DNA of 64,000 nucleotides from assembly GCF_000688295.1 (NCBI RefSeq), contig NZ_JHZF01000018.1:1-64000 (forward strand), given 5' to 3'. This DNA comes from Pseudooceanicola nanhaiensis DSM 18065 (lineage in GTDB: Bacteria; Pseudomonadota; Alphaproteobacteria; Rhodobacterales; Rhodobacteraceae). Of the stretch, positions 1 through 8,504 are shown in pieces (the first letter of the stretch is position 1; each line of letters starts with the position of its first letter). The notes under the pieces are model-generated. The model was not told the DNA's origin. It searched no databases and saw nothing but the letters and a program-made list of their open reading frames with translations. A program made the position numbers and the translations under genes.

Positions 1-65
1 TAGGCTCAGGACCCATTGATTTCAGCCGAAGGGCATGATTCAGCGTTCGGAAAACGAGCGGTGAC

Positions 66-413
66 ATGTCTGATCTTTTCTGGCTGAGCGACGCGCAGAT
101 GGCGCGGTTGGAGCCCTACTTCCCGAAGTCCCACGGCAAGCCGCGTGTCGACGACCGGCGCGTCCTGAGCGGGATTATATTCATAAACCGCAATGGCTTG
201 CGCTGGAGGGATGCGCCGAAGGAGTATGGTCCTCACAAGACGCTTTATAACCGTTGGAAGCGCTGGAGCGACAAAGGCATCTTCGCGCTGATGCTGGCGG
301 GGTTGGCAGCCGGGCATGGCGAGAAGAAGACAGTGATGATCGATGCGACCTACCTGAAGGCACATCGTACTGCGTCCAGTCTGGGCGTGAAAAAAGGGGG
401 CGTGGTCGGCTGA
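66..413 (+). CDS. IS5-family transposase, upstream frame (OrfA)
   Basis: This is the N-terminal part (115 aa) of an IS427-group DDE transposase. It holds the DUF4096-type N-terminal region and the first catalytic aspartate (MIDATYLKAHR, near residue 93). It ends shortly after a run of six A and five G at 390-400, a slippery site at which a -1 shift joins it to the downstream frame. By family analogy the active transposase is the A-B fusion, and the short product may be regulatory. Confidence 0.85.
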   Translation: MSDLFWLSDAQMARLEPYFPKSHGKPRVDDRRVLSGIIFINRNGLRWRDAPKEYGPHKTLYNRWKRWSDKGIFALMLAGLAAGHGEKKTVMIDATYLKAHRTASSLGVKKGGVVG

Positions 414-823
414 TCGGTCGCACGAAGGGTGGCATGAACACCAAGCTGCACGCCCTCTGCGATAGTAAAGGCCGCCCGATCAACTTCTTCGTCTCCGCGG
501 GGCAGGTCAGCGATTACATCGGTGCGCGTGCGCTGCTCAGCAGCCTACCGAACGTCGATTGGCTGCTCGGGGATCGGGGCTACGACGCTGATTGGTTCCG
601 AGAAGCCCTGCAAGACAAGGGGATCCGCGCCTGCATCCCAGGCCGGAGCCAACGCAAGACCCCGGTCAAATACGACAAGCGGCGTTACAAACGCCGCAAC
701 CGCATTGAGATCATGTTCGGCAGGCTCAAGGACTGGAGGCGTGTGGCAACCAGGTACGACAGATGCCCAAAGGCATTCTTCTCTGCCATCGCTCTCGCTG
801 CAATCGTCATCTATTGGCTGTGA
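254..823 (+). CDS. IS5-family transposase, downstream frame (OrfB)
   Basis: Only the portion after about 395 is meaningful transposase; the upstream part overlaps OrfA in another frame. It carries the second catalytic aspartate (LLGDRGYDADWF) and the glutamate (NRIEIMFGRLKDWRR), so the DDE triad is complete across the two frames. It is read in the -1 frame relative to OrfA, consistent with programmed frameshifting at the A6G5 run. The C-terminus IALAAIVIYWL is the usual end of this group. The element looks intact. Confidence 0.85.
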   Translation: MEALERQRHLRADAGGVGSRAWREEDSDDRCDLPEGTSYCVQSGREKRGRGRLIGRTKGGMNTKLHALCDSKGRPINFFVSAGQVSDYIGARALLSSLPNVDWLLGDRGYDADWFREALQDKGIRACIPGRSQRKTPVKYDKRRYKRRNRIEIMFGRLKDWRRVATRYDRCPKAFFSAIALAAIVIYWL

Positions 824-845
824 AACTCAATGAGTCCAGAGCCTA

Positions 846-1304
846 GAACCTGGGCTACTACCTCGCCGAATTTGTCGGCTCCAAAACGAAAACAGCGCAT
901 TCGCCAGAAACGGCGAGATACCAGCATTCTGAGCATCCAGCACCCACCTGGTCTGACCGAGGTCGCAAACCGCGGTGGTTCGTGAAGGCTTTGGTGGTCG
1001 GCAACATCTCAAGTGAGGCAGCAATACGTTGAGGGAATTAGCGACGCGATGGCCCCTTTTCTGACATCCGCGCGGCGCACTGCTGGTTATCAGTTTCTGT
1101 GCGTCTTACCTGACCAAGGCAGCGCCACAACTGGCCGCTTGCCCGCGCCTGCTGGCCATCGTGTCCACCGGAGCGAACCTCCCGAAACCCTCTATATTTG
1201 AAATGACTGGAGCGTACTGCTCGGAGAAAATCAGCAAGTGATGCCACGGCGTTTGACAGGATGGCCGGGCCGGGCAAACCTCACTTCATTGAGGGAATAG
1301 GTAG
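846..1304. other. No recognisable gene between the two insertion sequences
   Basis: Short frames on both strands show no family I recognise. The stretch is probably the disrupted upstream region of the nuclease gene now split by the IS3 element. TTGAGGGAAT occurs at 1029-1038 and 1289-1298, too short to interpret. Confidence 0.5.
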
Positions 1305-1375
1305 GGTTTGACCTGCCCCCCGCGAAATCCCTCACCGTGATGTAGAGTTTGCGCCAACTCTGAAGGAGCAGACAC

Positions 1376-1639
1376 ATGCGAAAGAGCCGTTTCACCGAGG
1401 CGCAGATAATCGGGATGATCAAGGAACAGGAGGCCGGTATGCCGACGGCTGAGGTGTGCCGCAGGCACGGGCTGAGCACCGCCACGTTCTACAAACTGAA
1501 GGCCAAGTATGGCGGTATGGAAGTGTCCGAGGCGGCCAGGCTGAAGGCCCTTGAGGACGAGAATGCCAAGCTCAAGCGGCTGCTGGCAGACACGATGCTG
1601 GACAACGTGGTGCTGAAAGACCTGCTGGGAAAGAACTGA
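1376..1639 (+). CDS. IS3-family transposase OrfA
   Basis: An 87-aa helix-turn-helix protein that starts [20 protein letters not shown], the hallmark opening of IS407-group OrfA. The HTH lies around residues 18-38. A leucine-zipper-like stretch ([20 protein letters not shown]) follows and is used for multimerisation in this family. It lies one frame (-1) from OrfB, and the two are normally joined by ribosomal frameshifting near the OrfA stop to make the OrfAB transposase that binds the inverted repeats. Confidence 0.92.
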   Translation: MRKSRFTEAQIIGMIKEQEAGMPTAEVCRRHGLSTATFYKLKAKYGGMEVSEAARLKALEDENAKLKRLLADTMLDNVVLKDLLGKN

Positions 1640-1644
1640 CGACA

Positions 1645-2535
1645 TTGATCAAGCGGCGAGATGCGGCGCTCCGGGTGATGCGGGATCATGACATCTCGCA
1701 GCGCCGGGCCTGCAGGCTGGTTGGTGTCGATCCCAAGACTGTCCGGCGAGATCGCCCGCCGGACAGTGCCGATATCCGCAAGGAGATGCAGGAGATCGCC
1801 GGTAAGCGGCGCAGGTTCGGTTACCGCCGGATCGGCGTGCTGCTGGAGCGCAAGGGCATGGCCATGAACCACAAGAAGCTCTACAGGATCTATCGTGAAG
1901 AAGGGCTCTCCGTGAAGCGGCGGCGTGGCCGGAAACGCGCACGTGGGACGAGGACGCCGATGCCGGTCGCGGGACAACCCAATGCGCGCTGGTCCTTGGA
2001 CTTCGTGTCCGACAGTTTCGGCGCCTCACGTAAGTTCCGGATCCTCGCCGTGATCGACGACTGCACGCGGGAATGCCTGTGCCTCATGGCGGACACCAGC
2101 CTCTCCGGCGCACGGGTCGCCCGGGAGCTCAGTGCCTTGCTCCGGGTCTACGGCAAGCCTGGCTGCATTGTCAGCGACAATGGCACCGAGTTCACCAGTC
2201 GGGCCATCCTGAAATGGGCCGACGAGAACGAGGTGCCGTGGCACTACATCGATCCGGGCAAGCCCCAGCAGAATGCGTTCATCGAAAGCTTCAACGGCAG
2301 CCTGCGCGACGAGCTGCTCAACGAGGAGCTTTTTGACAGCCTGGACGATGCGCGTCGGAAATCGGCCCTATGGCGTTACGACTACAACACGGTCAGGCCG
2401 CACTCTTCCCTGGGCAACCAGACGCCACAGCAAGCGCGCCGAGCGCTTGAGCAATTTGAGGGCTCCGCGCCCGGCGCGCTTGCACCAGACAGCGAAGTCG
2501 AATACCCAAATCCAACCTGCAGACTCTCGTTATGA
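1645..2535 (+). CDS. IS3-family transposase OrfB (DDE integrase domain)
   Basis: A 296-aa catalytic subunit. An HTH_21-like region lies around residues 45-100. The rve integrase core follows with the DDE triad visible as [16 protein letters not shown] and [14 protein letters not shown]; the last two are spaced about 35 residues apart as in the IS3 family. The listed start is TTG, but in vivo it is probably made as an OrfAB fusion. The C-terminus ([15 protein letters not shown]) is canonical. It reads toward the nuclease gene at 2568 and could drive it by readthrough. Confidence 0.92.
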   Translation: MIKRRDAALRVMRDHDISQRRACRLVGVDPKTVRRDRPPDSADIRKEMQEIAGKRRRFGYRRIGVLLERKGMAMNHKKLYRIYREEGLSVKRRRGRKRARGTRTPMPVAGQPNARWSLDFVSDSFGASRKFRILAVIDDCTRECLCLMADTSLSGARVARELSALLRVYGKPGCIVSDNGTEFTSRAILKWADENEVPWHYIDPGKPQQNAFIESFNGSLRDELLNEELFDSLDDARRKSALWRYDYNTVRPHSSLGNQTPQQARRALEQFEGSAPGALAPDSEVEYPNPTCRLSL

Positions 2536-2567
2536 ATGAGGGACCGGCAGGGGGCAGGTCAGGTTGT

Positions 2568-3578
2568 ATGTTAAACGAAAATGCATATCGGGACAGCGTC
2601 CGAGAGAGGGACCTGGACAACTTTCTGGTCGAAGAGCTTTCGTCCTCCGACGACTTTCGCGACTGGCTTCTGAACCGCATCACGGCTGATTTCCTGCCGC
2701 CGGAGACCGGAGATATTCGCGTGCGCAAGAGCCCTGTCCGCGCCAGCCTCGACGGTCGGCAAACCGATGTAGAGTTGGGCTGGTTCTCCCGCGGCGATCA
2801 GAAAGCCTGTGTGCTACTGGAGAGCAAGGTCGCCGACAACTTCCAAACCGGCCAAGCCGAGTCATATTTCGGCGAGGTCCAGGCGCAGCTACTCAAGCTG
2901 GGGCCTAAGAGGGCGGCCGCCGTGCTCGTGGCCCCGGCCGGCAAGATGCCAAGCTTACAGCACAACGGCGCGTTCGCGGCAGATGTCACGATCGAGGAGA
3001 TCATCGCTTTCCTGGAAAGCCGGCTCGTGGATCTCGACGAAGGGGAGCTGTCTCGGCGGCTGTCAGTGAGGATCGAACTCCTGGAGGCACTGGCCGGGAA
3101 ACGGGCGTCGGGTGGCTGGGTGGCGAGCACCGTGGCCGAGAAGAAGGACTTCGCGATCGCCTACGAGCAGTTGGCATCGGAAATCCTGCCCGATTTGAAG
3201 GTTCGGCCTTCGACTGATGGCCCCAAGGCGACCACACGCATCTTCGAAGCAATGCATATCTCGGCGCTTCCCAACATGAGGCTACGGCACGAATTTGGAA
3301 AACAAGAAGCCTGGAAGTACACTAACGTCCAGTTCCCGAAGAAGGCAAATCGAGTCGCGGTGTTGCGTTCAAGCGCGCTGCTGCGGGGGACCTCTTATCA
3401 AGTGGAAACCGCAGGGCAGAGCCTCTCCATTCGCGCCAGGACGCCCGGCGTGAACCCGATGCGCCCCTTCGAGGACGAACAAGACAAGGTCGAGGCGGGT
3501 CTCATCGCGACCCGGGACCTTTTGGCATGGATCCGGGACAATGCGGCCGAGATCGCGCGCCTTCTTGAGACCAACTGA
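2568..3578 (+). CDS. PD-(D/E)XK nuclease superfamily protein, leader interrupted by IS3
   Basis: A 336-aa protein. Near residues 65-100 it shows an acidic residue in TDVELGWF, then VLLESKVAD (E-x-K) and QTGQAESYFGEVQ, the order expected for a PD-(D/E)XK nuclease core. The remainder (DVTIEEIIAFLESR and a C-terminal alpha/beta region) is not recognised. I chose ATG 2568 over the upstream frame start because the bases before it belong to the IS3 end. Removing the IS and one GGTT copy restores AGGTAGGGTTGT directly before the ATG, so the IS split the gene's ribosome-binding/promoter region. The biological role is unknown; restriction or defence is an inference from the fold. Confidence 0.65.
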   Translation: MLNENAYRDSVRERDLDNFLVEELSSSDDFRDWLLNRITADFLPPETGDIRVRKSPVRASLDGRQTDVELGWFSRGDQKACVLLESKVADNFQTGQAESYFGEVQAQLLKLGPKRAAAVLVAPAGKMPSLQHNGAFAADVTIEEIIAFLESRLVDLDEGELSRRLSVRIELLEALAGKRASGGWVASTVAEKKDFAIAYEQLASEILPDLKVRPSTDGPKATTRIFEAMHISALPNMRLRHEFGKQEAWKYTNVQFPKKANRVAVLRSSALLRGTSYQVETAGQSLSIRARTPGVNPMRPFEDEQDKVEAGLIATRDLLAWIRDNAAEIARLLETN

Positions 3579-3809
3579 GCCGTCACCACCGTCGCTTGGT
3601 CAGTCGTTTTCGCGCAAACGCACGACATAGGAGGGGACACGCACGATGGAGAGGTCACGATGGACGGCAATGCGATCAGGGAGCATCACGGTTCACACCG
3701 GGTCGCATACCGACGTTCTTAGGATCGGCATCGCCGATCTCTTTGTCGGTGATAGGCCAAGGGGCGCACCTGCGCCACGCCTGGGCCCTCGGGAAGTGAG
3801 GCCAAAGCC
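3579..3809. other. Intergenic, hairpin near its end
   Basis: No gene is supported here. A perfect 7-bp stem (GTGAGGC, loop CAAA, GCCTCAC) at 3796-3813 overlaps the stop codon of the small minus-strand gene that follows and may act as a bidirectional transcript end. Confidence 0.4.
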
Positions 3810-3974
3810 TCACCCGAAGGGATCGTATTCCGAGACGATCACGACCTCGTCTCCGTCGATTTCATCTGCGGGGACGGCGCCATAGGTTCCATCACCTGCC
3901 TGGAAGACGACGATCGAGACCATGAGCGTGGCGGCGAGGGAAGCGGCGAAAGCGTGAGCATCTTTGCGGGACAT
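3810..3974 (-). CDS. Small single-pass membrane protein (54 aa)
   Basis: It starts MSRKDAHAFAASLAATLMVS, giving one hydrophobic segment at roughly residues 8-24 followed by an acidic, soluble tail ending EVVIVSEYDPFG. The segment could be a signal anchor or a signal peptide. AGGAG lies eight bases upstream of the ATG, which fixes this start inside a longer open frame. I do not recognise a family. It lies downstream of, and on the same strand as, the conserved hypothetical and ParB-like genes, but 386 bases separate them, so it may have its own promoter. Confidence 0.6.
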   Translation of the reverse strand: MSRKDAHAFAASLAATLMVSIVVFQAGDGTYGAVPADEIDGDEVVIVSEYDPFG

Positions 3975-4360
3975 CTGTTTGGCTCCTGTCTTGGAGGCGG
4001 AGGACCATCCCCCGCGCGACAGGACCCCGCAGGCCTGAAGACTGGCTGACATCACCGGGTGCGTTCGGCTCGTCCGAATCCACCCGGCGGCACGGGCTCG
4101 CCCGTAGTCCGACCCCTCGCGGGTTGATCTCGAAGACGGGATTCGGGGCAAGGAAGGGAATGGCGAGCGGGGGATGGTGCGACCGCTGACTGGAGCCTGA
4201 TGTTCCGCTGATGCTATCGCTGCCAGCCTCCCGGGCAGGCTCTTGGGTGAAGATCTCTTTCCGTGATGGATTGGATCCTATGGTGCCCCGCGATCTCACA
4301 GGACGGGGTCGTGATGGGTGAGAGGCCCGCGCTTGGGCGGACCTCTTGGATTTTACAGGC
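3975..4360. other. Intergenic region with a hairpin after the 157-aa gene
   Basis: No convincing gene. A stem of about nine pairs (GAGGTCCGC / GCGGGCCTC on the minus strand, around 4320-4346) follows the stop of the minus-strand gene at 4361 and is a likely terminator without a U-tract. The rest should hold the promoter of the small membrane protein. Confidence 0.4.
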
Positions 4361-4834
4361 TCAGGCGGCGAGTTCTGCGTCCCCTGCCCTATCGCCGTCC
4401 TCGCTGCCGACAATCTCCAGCCGCGCGTTGCGATAGCCTTCTCTGGCGATCCAGAGCTCGGCAGCCGTGACAGACTCGGCCAGGTGGAGCAGCTCCGTGC
4501 AACCGCCGAAATCCAGCAGGACGCGCACCTGTCCGGGCTTCGGCACTTCTGCCATCTCGAAGGTCAACGCACTGTCAGCCGAATGCGTTCGCATGATGGT
4601 GACGAGGATGACCCCGTCTGAGGAGAAGTTCCCCTCGTGCAGCGTGAACGAAGCCGGTGCGATCCAGGTCGCATGGGGTCGCGGCGGCTCCTTCTTGACG
4701 AGACGGCCGACGCCGTTCGAGCGCTCCCAGGCCGCGAGTTTCTTCGTGAACCGCGCAGGCGGTTTCGGACTGTTGTCGGTGTAGCGAATGAGCGCGCCCA
4801 GGGGCGCGGTGTCGAGAATGGTGGTTGCAGACAT
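4361..4834 (-). CDS. Conserved plasmid protein of unknown function (157 aa)
   Basis: A soluble protein with no signal peptide or membrane segment. It begins MSATTILDTAPLGALIRYTDNSPKP, has a central part rich in beta strands (VILVTIMRTHSADSALTFEMA, then QVRVLLDFGG), and an acidic C-terminus. The start is supported by GGATGAGGAATC before the ATG. It follows the long ParB-like gene by 100 bases, but an AT-rich stretch at 4857-4895 offers a private promoter. I know similar proteins only as companions of ParB-like genes on Rhodobacteraceae plasmids; no function can be given. Confidence 0.7.
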   Translation of the reverse strand: MSATTILDTAPLGALIRYTDNSPKPPARFTKKLAAWERSNGVGRLVKKEPPRPHATWIAPASFTLHEGNFSSDGVILVTIMRTHSADSALTFEMAEVPKPGQVRVLLDFGGCTELLHLAESVTAAELWIAREGYRNARLEIVGSEDGDRAGDAELAA

Positions 4835-4899
4835 GATTCCTCATCCTGAATGCGTCATTTTGCATTCAAAATATTGATATTGTTGATTTTTATGTGATT

Positions 4900-4921
4900 G
4901 AGGGCGGGGAAACCCGCCCTC
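4900..4921 (-). terminator. Hairpin after the ParB-like gene
   Basis: A perfect 9-bp stem (GAGGGCGGG / CCCGCCCTC) with a four-base loop lies 12 bases past the stop at 4934. No U-tract follows on the minus strand, so termination may be partial. Confidence 0.5.
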
Positions 4922-4933
4922 GGATGGCGCGGA

Positions 4934-7102
4934 TCACTCCGCAGCCATCATCGATGCATCATCATCCGCCAGGTCAGCGGTGAGGAAGGCGGGAAGGTCG
5001 ACATCTTCGGCCTGCTCGGCGTCGGAAACGGGTTCAGACGCCCCCTGCCCTTCCGCACCGTTGAGTGCTACCAGGTCGTGACGGCGAAGAACCTCCGGCA
5101 ACCAGCCGCTGCCTTTCAGCAGACGCTCGGCTTCGGTCGCCATCTCGCCCTTCTTCAGGTGATCGAGGAGTTGCGCCGTCCCGTCCCCTTTCGCCTCGCG
5201 CACGGCCTCGAGGATCCGGGCCTTTGGCACGCGGTTCAGGTAGGTATCGGCCGTCGGCTCCCAACCCGCCTCGACCATGTCGAGTTCGACCGCCTGCGCG
5301 ACCAAGTCGGACTGGGTCATCCGCTTGGTCAAACCGCTGGCCGAGATACCAGCACCATAGGGGTTCACCTTCTCATGGAGCGCGTTGATCCCGAAGCTGA
5401 GGCAATGCGCGAGTAGCGACAGCCGGCTCCCTTGATCAAGGGAGGTTAGGTAGTCCCAGAGCGCGGAATCGTTGCCGAGCGGCAAGTCGGCCTCCCACTC
5501 CGCGTGGCGGTCGTCCACCAGCTCGGCCACCACGCTGTCCTTCAGATCGCTCGCCTGCGCGGACATGTAGACGTGACGCACCGAAGCCTCGAGGCAGCTG
5601 CCGGCCGAACTGGACGTCCGGAAGGTGTCATTGACGAGCTTCAGGAGCAGCAGCGTCAACGCGACGTCAGGTGAGCGCCCAACAGCTTCGCGCAGCGCCA
5701 GTGTCCGGTGCGCCGTCAGCTCCATGACCAGCCGCTCGGGCAAGGGCTTCAACGCACCATCATCCTCGTCTTCGGGCACAATGGCGGCAAGCGCCTGACC
5801 GGCAGAGGTGATCACCGTGCCGTGGCCGACACCATCCACATTGCACCCCGCTGAAAGCTCAACGCCCTGCCCGTCTGCCGCCTGTTCACCGCTGTGGACG
5901 TCGGCATCTTCCCGAGGCTCATCCTCGGGCCGCACGAAGCCCCGATAAACGGCAAGCTCGCCATAGCGGTCAAGCGTCACGAAAGCCCCTGCCCGTGCGA
6001 TCTCCTCATCGTCGAAGATCAGCGGCCGGGCCTCGAGCTTCTCCATCGCGACTTCCAACTCGCCAAGTCGCGCGTCGATCTCTTCGGGGAATTCATCCTG
6101 ATCCTCGTATTCCTCTTCGAGCGCCCGGTACTCGGCAAGCAGCTTGGCATGGGCCGCGCCTTCGTCATCCGTCATCGGCGCCGGGTCTCCGCTTAGCCGC
6201 CGCAAACCGTGGCTGTAGCCATAGGGCAGGTCGAGCGAGACCTCGATCCATTTCCAACCTTCGGTCGCAATCGCTTCGGCTTCAGCCTGTAGCTTTTCGC
6301 TGACCAGACGATCCAGCAAGGCAGGGTCTTCCAGCCAGCCGCCATCGTCGCCCTGGAAGAGGTCGTGCAACATGGTGCCGCCAGCAACCTCATAGGCCGC
6401 GACGCCAACAAAGACGGCACGACGATCGGAGGCTCGCACCGAAGTTTCGGTCAGCATGCGTCGGATCTGATAAGGCTCTTTGTTCCAGGATGACCGGATC
6501 GCCTCCCAAACCTGAACCTGGCGCTCATGATCCGGATTGACCGTGAAAGCCATCAGCTGCTCCAGCGTCATTTCATCCTCGGCATAAAGTTCGAGCAGGG
6601 CAGGGGCCACGGCGGCGAGTTTCAGGCGCTGTTTGACCACCTGCGGCGTGACGAAGAAAGCGGCCGCGATCTCTTCATCGCCCTGACCCTTCTCCCGCAA
6701 CGCCACGAAGGCGCGGAACTGATCGAGCGGGTGCAAGGCAGCGCGCTGCATGTTCTCAGCGAGCGAATCGTCTTCGGCGAGGATCGTGGACTTGGCATCC
6801 CGTACGATGCAGGGAATGGGCGTCGTCTTGGCCAAGCGTTTCTGCTTCACGAGGAGTGACAGGGCCTGGAAGCGCCGACCGCCAGCGGGAATTTCAAACT
6901 TGCCGGTCTCGGACCCATCATCCGCCAGAACGGGCCGGACGCTCAGGCTCTGCAGCAACCCGCGTCGGGCGATGTCTTCGGCCAGTTCTTCAACCGAGAT
7001 GCCGGCCTTGATGCGCCGGACGTTGGCCTGGCTCAGGACGAGCTTGTCGAAGGGAATGTCCCGGGAGGGGGACAGGGTGACTTTCTGGGCAGATTTCGCC
7101 AT
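4934..7102 (-). CDS. Large ParB/Spo0J-like nuclease-domain protein (copy 1)
   Basis: A 722-aa protein. Its ParB/Sulfiredoxin-like domain occupies about residues 15-115 (FDKLVLSQANVRRI, ELAEDIARRGLLQSL, PAGGRRFQAL), followed by a KorB/HTH-like helical region (EIAAAFFVTPQVVKQRLKLA). A long acidic coiled-coil section and a C-terminal helical domain follow. It is about twice the size of a partitioning ParB such as RepB here, so a separate role is likely. ATG 7102 is chosen because GGAG precedes MAKSAQKV. A paralogue with the same domain order lies at 36892-38865. The upstream gap to repC holds a 16-bp palindrome, so this gene could be controlled with, or by, the replicon. Confidence 0.85.
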   Translation of the reverse strand: MAKSAQKVTLSPSRDIPFDKLVLSQANVRRIKAGISVEELAEDIARRGLLQSLSVRPVLADDGSETGKFEIPAGGRRFQALSLLVKQKRLAKTTPIPCIVRDAKSTILAEDDSLAENMQRAALHPLDQFRAFVALREKGQGDEEIAAAFFVTPQVVKQRLKLAAVAPALLELYAEDEMTLEQLMAFTVNPDHERQVQVWEAIRSSWNKEPYQIRRMLTETSVRASDRRAVFVGVAAYEVAGGTMLHDLFQGDDGGWLEDPALLDRLVSEKLQAEAEAIATEGWKWIEVSLDLPYGYSHGLRRLSGDPAPMTDDEGAAHAKLLAEYRALEEEYEDQDEFPEEIDARLGELEVAMEKLEARPLIFDDEEIARAGAFVTLDRYGELAVYRGFVRPEDEPREDADVHSGEQAADGQGVELSAGCNVDGVGHGTVITSAGQALAAIVPEDEDDGALKPLPERLVMELTAHRTLALREAVGRSPDVALTLLLLKLVNDTFRTSSSAGSCLEASVRHVYMSAQASDLKDSVVAELVDDRHAEWEADLPLGNDSALWDYLTSLDQGSRLSLLAHCLSFGINALHEKVNPYGAGISASGLTKRMTQSDLVAQAVELDMVEAGWEPTADTYLNRVPKARILEAVREAKGDGTAQLLDHLKKGEMATEAERLLKGSGWLPEVLRRHDLVALNGAEGQGASEPVSDAEQAEDVDLPAFLTADLADDDASMMAAE

Positions 7103-7191
7103 CAGATCTTCTCCACGACGGGCGCCGGAAGCCACTCTCCCGATCTCACTTCCCGTCACCCCTTTCACAGCCCATCTCTACCTCTCAACAT

Positions 7192-7207
7192 GTCCACCGC
7201 GGTGGAC
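7192..7207. promoter_or_regulatory. Candidate parS palindrome 1
   Basis: GTCCACCGCGGTGGAC, a perfect 16-bp palindrome just past the repC stop. The identical sequence recurs inside repC at 7641-7656. Size, symmetry and location fit the RepB-binding centromere sites of repABC replicons; binding is inferred. Confidence 0.6.
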
Positions 7208-7208
7208 G

Positions 7209-8264
7209 TCACGCAGTAGCTGCCCCAGAACGAGAAAGCCTCTCCAGCAACAGTGATGGATTGAAGTCAGTTTCTCTGCGACCGAGCGTGATGCTGTGGA
7301 AATACGCTCCAAAGTCTCGGATGCGGTTGCTCATCTGGAGAATTATGAAGATGGCGCATGATGCTTTTTGAGAGCCTATCTTCCTAGCAGCCTTTTCGAA
7401 GGTGCTTTCGTGGATTCCCATCATTGGAGCGAGTGTTCTGGCGTGGCTTTCGACATCGTGCCAGTTTCTAAGCGAGTTCGTCGCGAACGATGTAGCTTGG
7501 TCACAAACGGTTGTGAGCGTTTGCAGGGGAAGTGTTTCGCTATGGGTCCCGCTTTCTAAATCTTTTTGTTCTTTTTTAGACTTAGAATGGTGCCGGACAG
7601 TTCGCCCGTCATTGGCGGGCAGTTTCATTGGTTCTGGTGCGTCCACCGCGGTGGACATCTGTTTGCATTGGGCTTCCAGTTCGTCGAGCAAAGCACGATA
7701 CTCCGCGATCGAGAGCTTCCTCCGAAGAACTCGGCGTACCTGATGAGTGAGTTCGTTCTCCGGGTCAGCTTCGTCGATCTGCGCAAGTTTGGTTAGGATT
7801 TGCTTTCGCAAAAACACGCGATCCCGACGAGCGTTTTCCATCGCTTGGGCTGCCGCAAGTAGTTCGCCGGCCCGCGCGAGCAACGGAGCCAGTGACAAGC
7901 CATAGCTAATGGATAGACCTTCGGACGACTTCACTCGGTATCTTTTGCGATTTGGGCTGTCGTGGCGCTTCATGAAACCGAGTTCAACAAAGCGATCGAT
8001 GTGCCTACGGAGGGTTCGTTCATCGATCCCGCCAACTCTACGGCAGATCTCGTCGTTGGAAGCGAACACTGTGTCTCCGTGCCCAGGCTTGAGAAAGCTC
8101 AGCATCGCCTGGAGCGTTTGAACATGTCCTGGACGGAGACCGAACAGGCTGCGAGTGTCTCTGAGCGCGCGGAAGACTGCCCAGATGTCGGTTTCAGGTG
8201 TGGACGTGGCGGGGGTGCCCTTGCCGACGTCAAAGGTCTGAGCGGAAAGCTTTGTGAATGCCAT
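7209..8264 (-). CDS. repC: Plasmid replication initiator RepC
   Basis: A 351-aa initiator of repABC plasmids. The N-terminal winged-helix domain (VQTLQAMLSFLKPG, SNDEICRRVGGIDERTLRRHI, LGFMKRHDSPNRKRY) spans about residues 50-130, and the C-terminal RepC domain includes the region near LRNWHDVESHARTLAPMMG. It acts by binding the origin, which in this family lies within repC itself. The start is ATG 8264 (MAFTKLSAQTFDVGKG). It follows repB on the same strand with a 240-base gap, the normal repABC order and spacing. A perfect palindrome is embedded in its coding sequence at 7641. Confidence 0.9.
   Translation of the reverse strand: MAFTKLSAQTFDVGKGTPATSTPETDIWAVFRALRDTRSLFGLRPGHVQTLQAMLSFLKPGHGDTVFASNDEICRRVGGIDERTLRRHIDRFVELGFMKRHDSPNRKRYRVKSSEGLSISYGLSLAPLLARAGELLAAAQAMENARRDRVFLRKQILTKLAQIDEADPENELTHQVRRVLRRKLSIAEYRALLDELEAQCKQMSTAVDAPEPMKLPANDGRTVRHHSKSKKEQKDLESGTHSETLPLQTLTTVCDQATSFATNSLRNWHDVESHARTLAPMMGIHESTFEKAARKIGSQKASCAIFIILQMSNRIRDFGAYFHSITLGRRETDFNPSLLLERLSRSGAATA
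7641..7656. promoter_or_regulatory. Candidate parS palindrome 2 (inside repC)
   Basis: Second exact copy of GTCCACCGCGGTGGAC, encoding part of STAVDA in RepC. Two identical 16-mers 449 bases apart are most unlikely by chance. A degenerate relative, GTCCACCGAATCGGTGAC, lies around 8347-8364 before repC. Confidence 0.6.
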
Positions 8265-8504
8265 GTTTGTTGAACGACGACCGTTGCGGCCCACAACTTC
8301 CCCGGCTCTTCTCGCTGTTTTTGGCGAGAAAAGACAACAAAAAGACGTCCACCGAATCGGTGACTCTTGACCGGTATGTCGGAGATTGCTACATCACAGG
8401 TGCTAATCAGATGATGAGGGCTCTCCGGGGGAAACCTTGGGGGGCTCTTTTCTTTTTGGTCTTCGCCTTTCTCCTCTGCTCGTGTTTTTGGTTATGACCG
8501 GGGA
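8265..8504. other. repB-repC intergenic region, expected site of the antisense incompatibility RNA
   Basis: In repABC plasmids this gap normally encodes a small antisense RNA (ctRNA/incA) transcribed against repC, here on the plus strand. The stretch holds GC-rich blocks followed by T-rich runs (CTCTTTTCTTTTT near 8446-8458) on the plus strand, compatible with a terminator, but I could not define a clean stem. The call rests on location. Confidence 0.4.

Larger units (their letters stand above)
1..845 (+). mobile_element. IS5-family (IS427-like) insertion sequence
   Basis: The ends form imperfect terminal inverted repeats: the first 17 bases (TAGGCTCAGGACCCATT) match the reverse complement of 829-845 at 15 of 17 positions. 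Between them lie two overlapping transposase frames. The left end coincides with the window edge, so one or two terminal bases and the target duplication cannot be judged. Confidence 0.85.
1309..2561 (+). mobile_element. IS3-family (IS407-like) insertion sequence with 4-bp target duplication
   Basis: Terminal inverted repeats begin TGACCTGCCCCC at 1309 and end GGGGGCAGGTCA at 2550-2561. The bases GGTT flank both sides (1305-1308 and 2562-2565), a 4-bp target duplication as expected for IS407-group elements. Both transposase frames are open. Intact ends, identical target repeats and intact genes suggest a recent insertion. Confidence 0.92.

Noticed and set aside
1029-1298. Two TTGAGGGAAT direct repeats
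   Set aside because: Ten bases, no symmetry with the IS ends and no second feature to support an element.
3892-4413. A 173-aa minus-strand frame covering the region between the small membrane protein and the 157-aa gene
   Set aside because: Overlaps the better supported 54-aa gene in another frame, lacks a ribosome-binding site and is low complexity.
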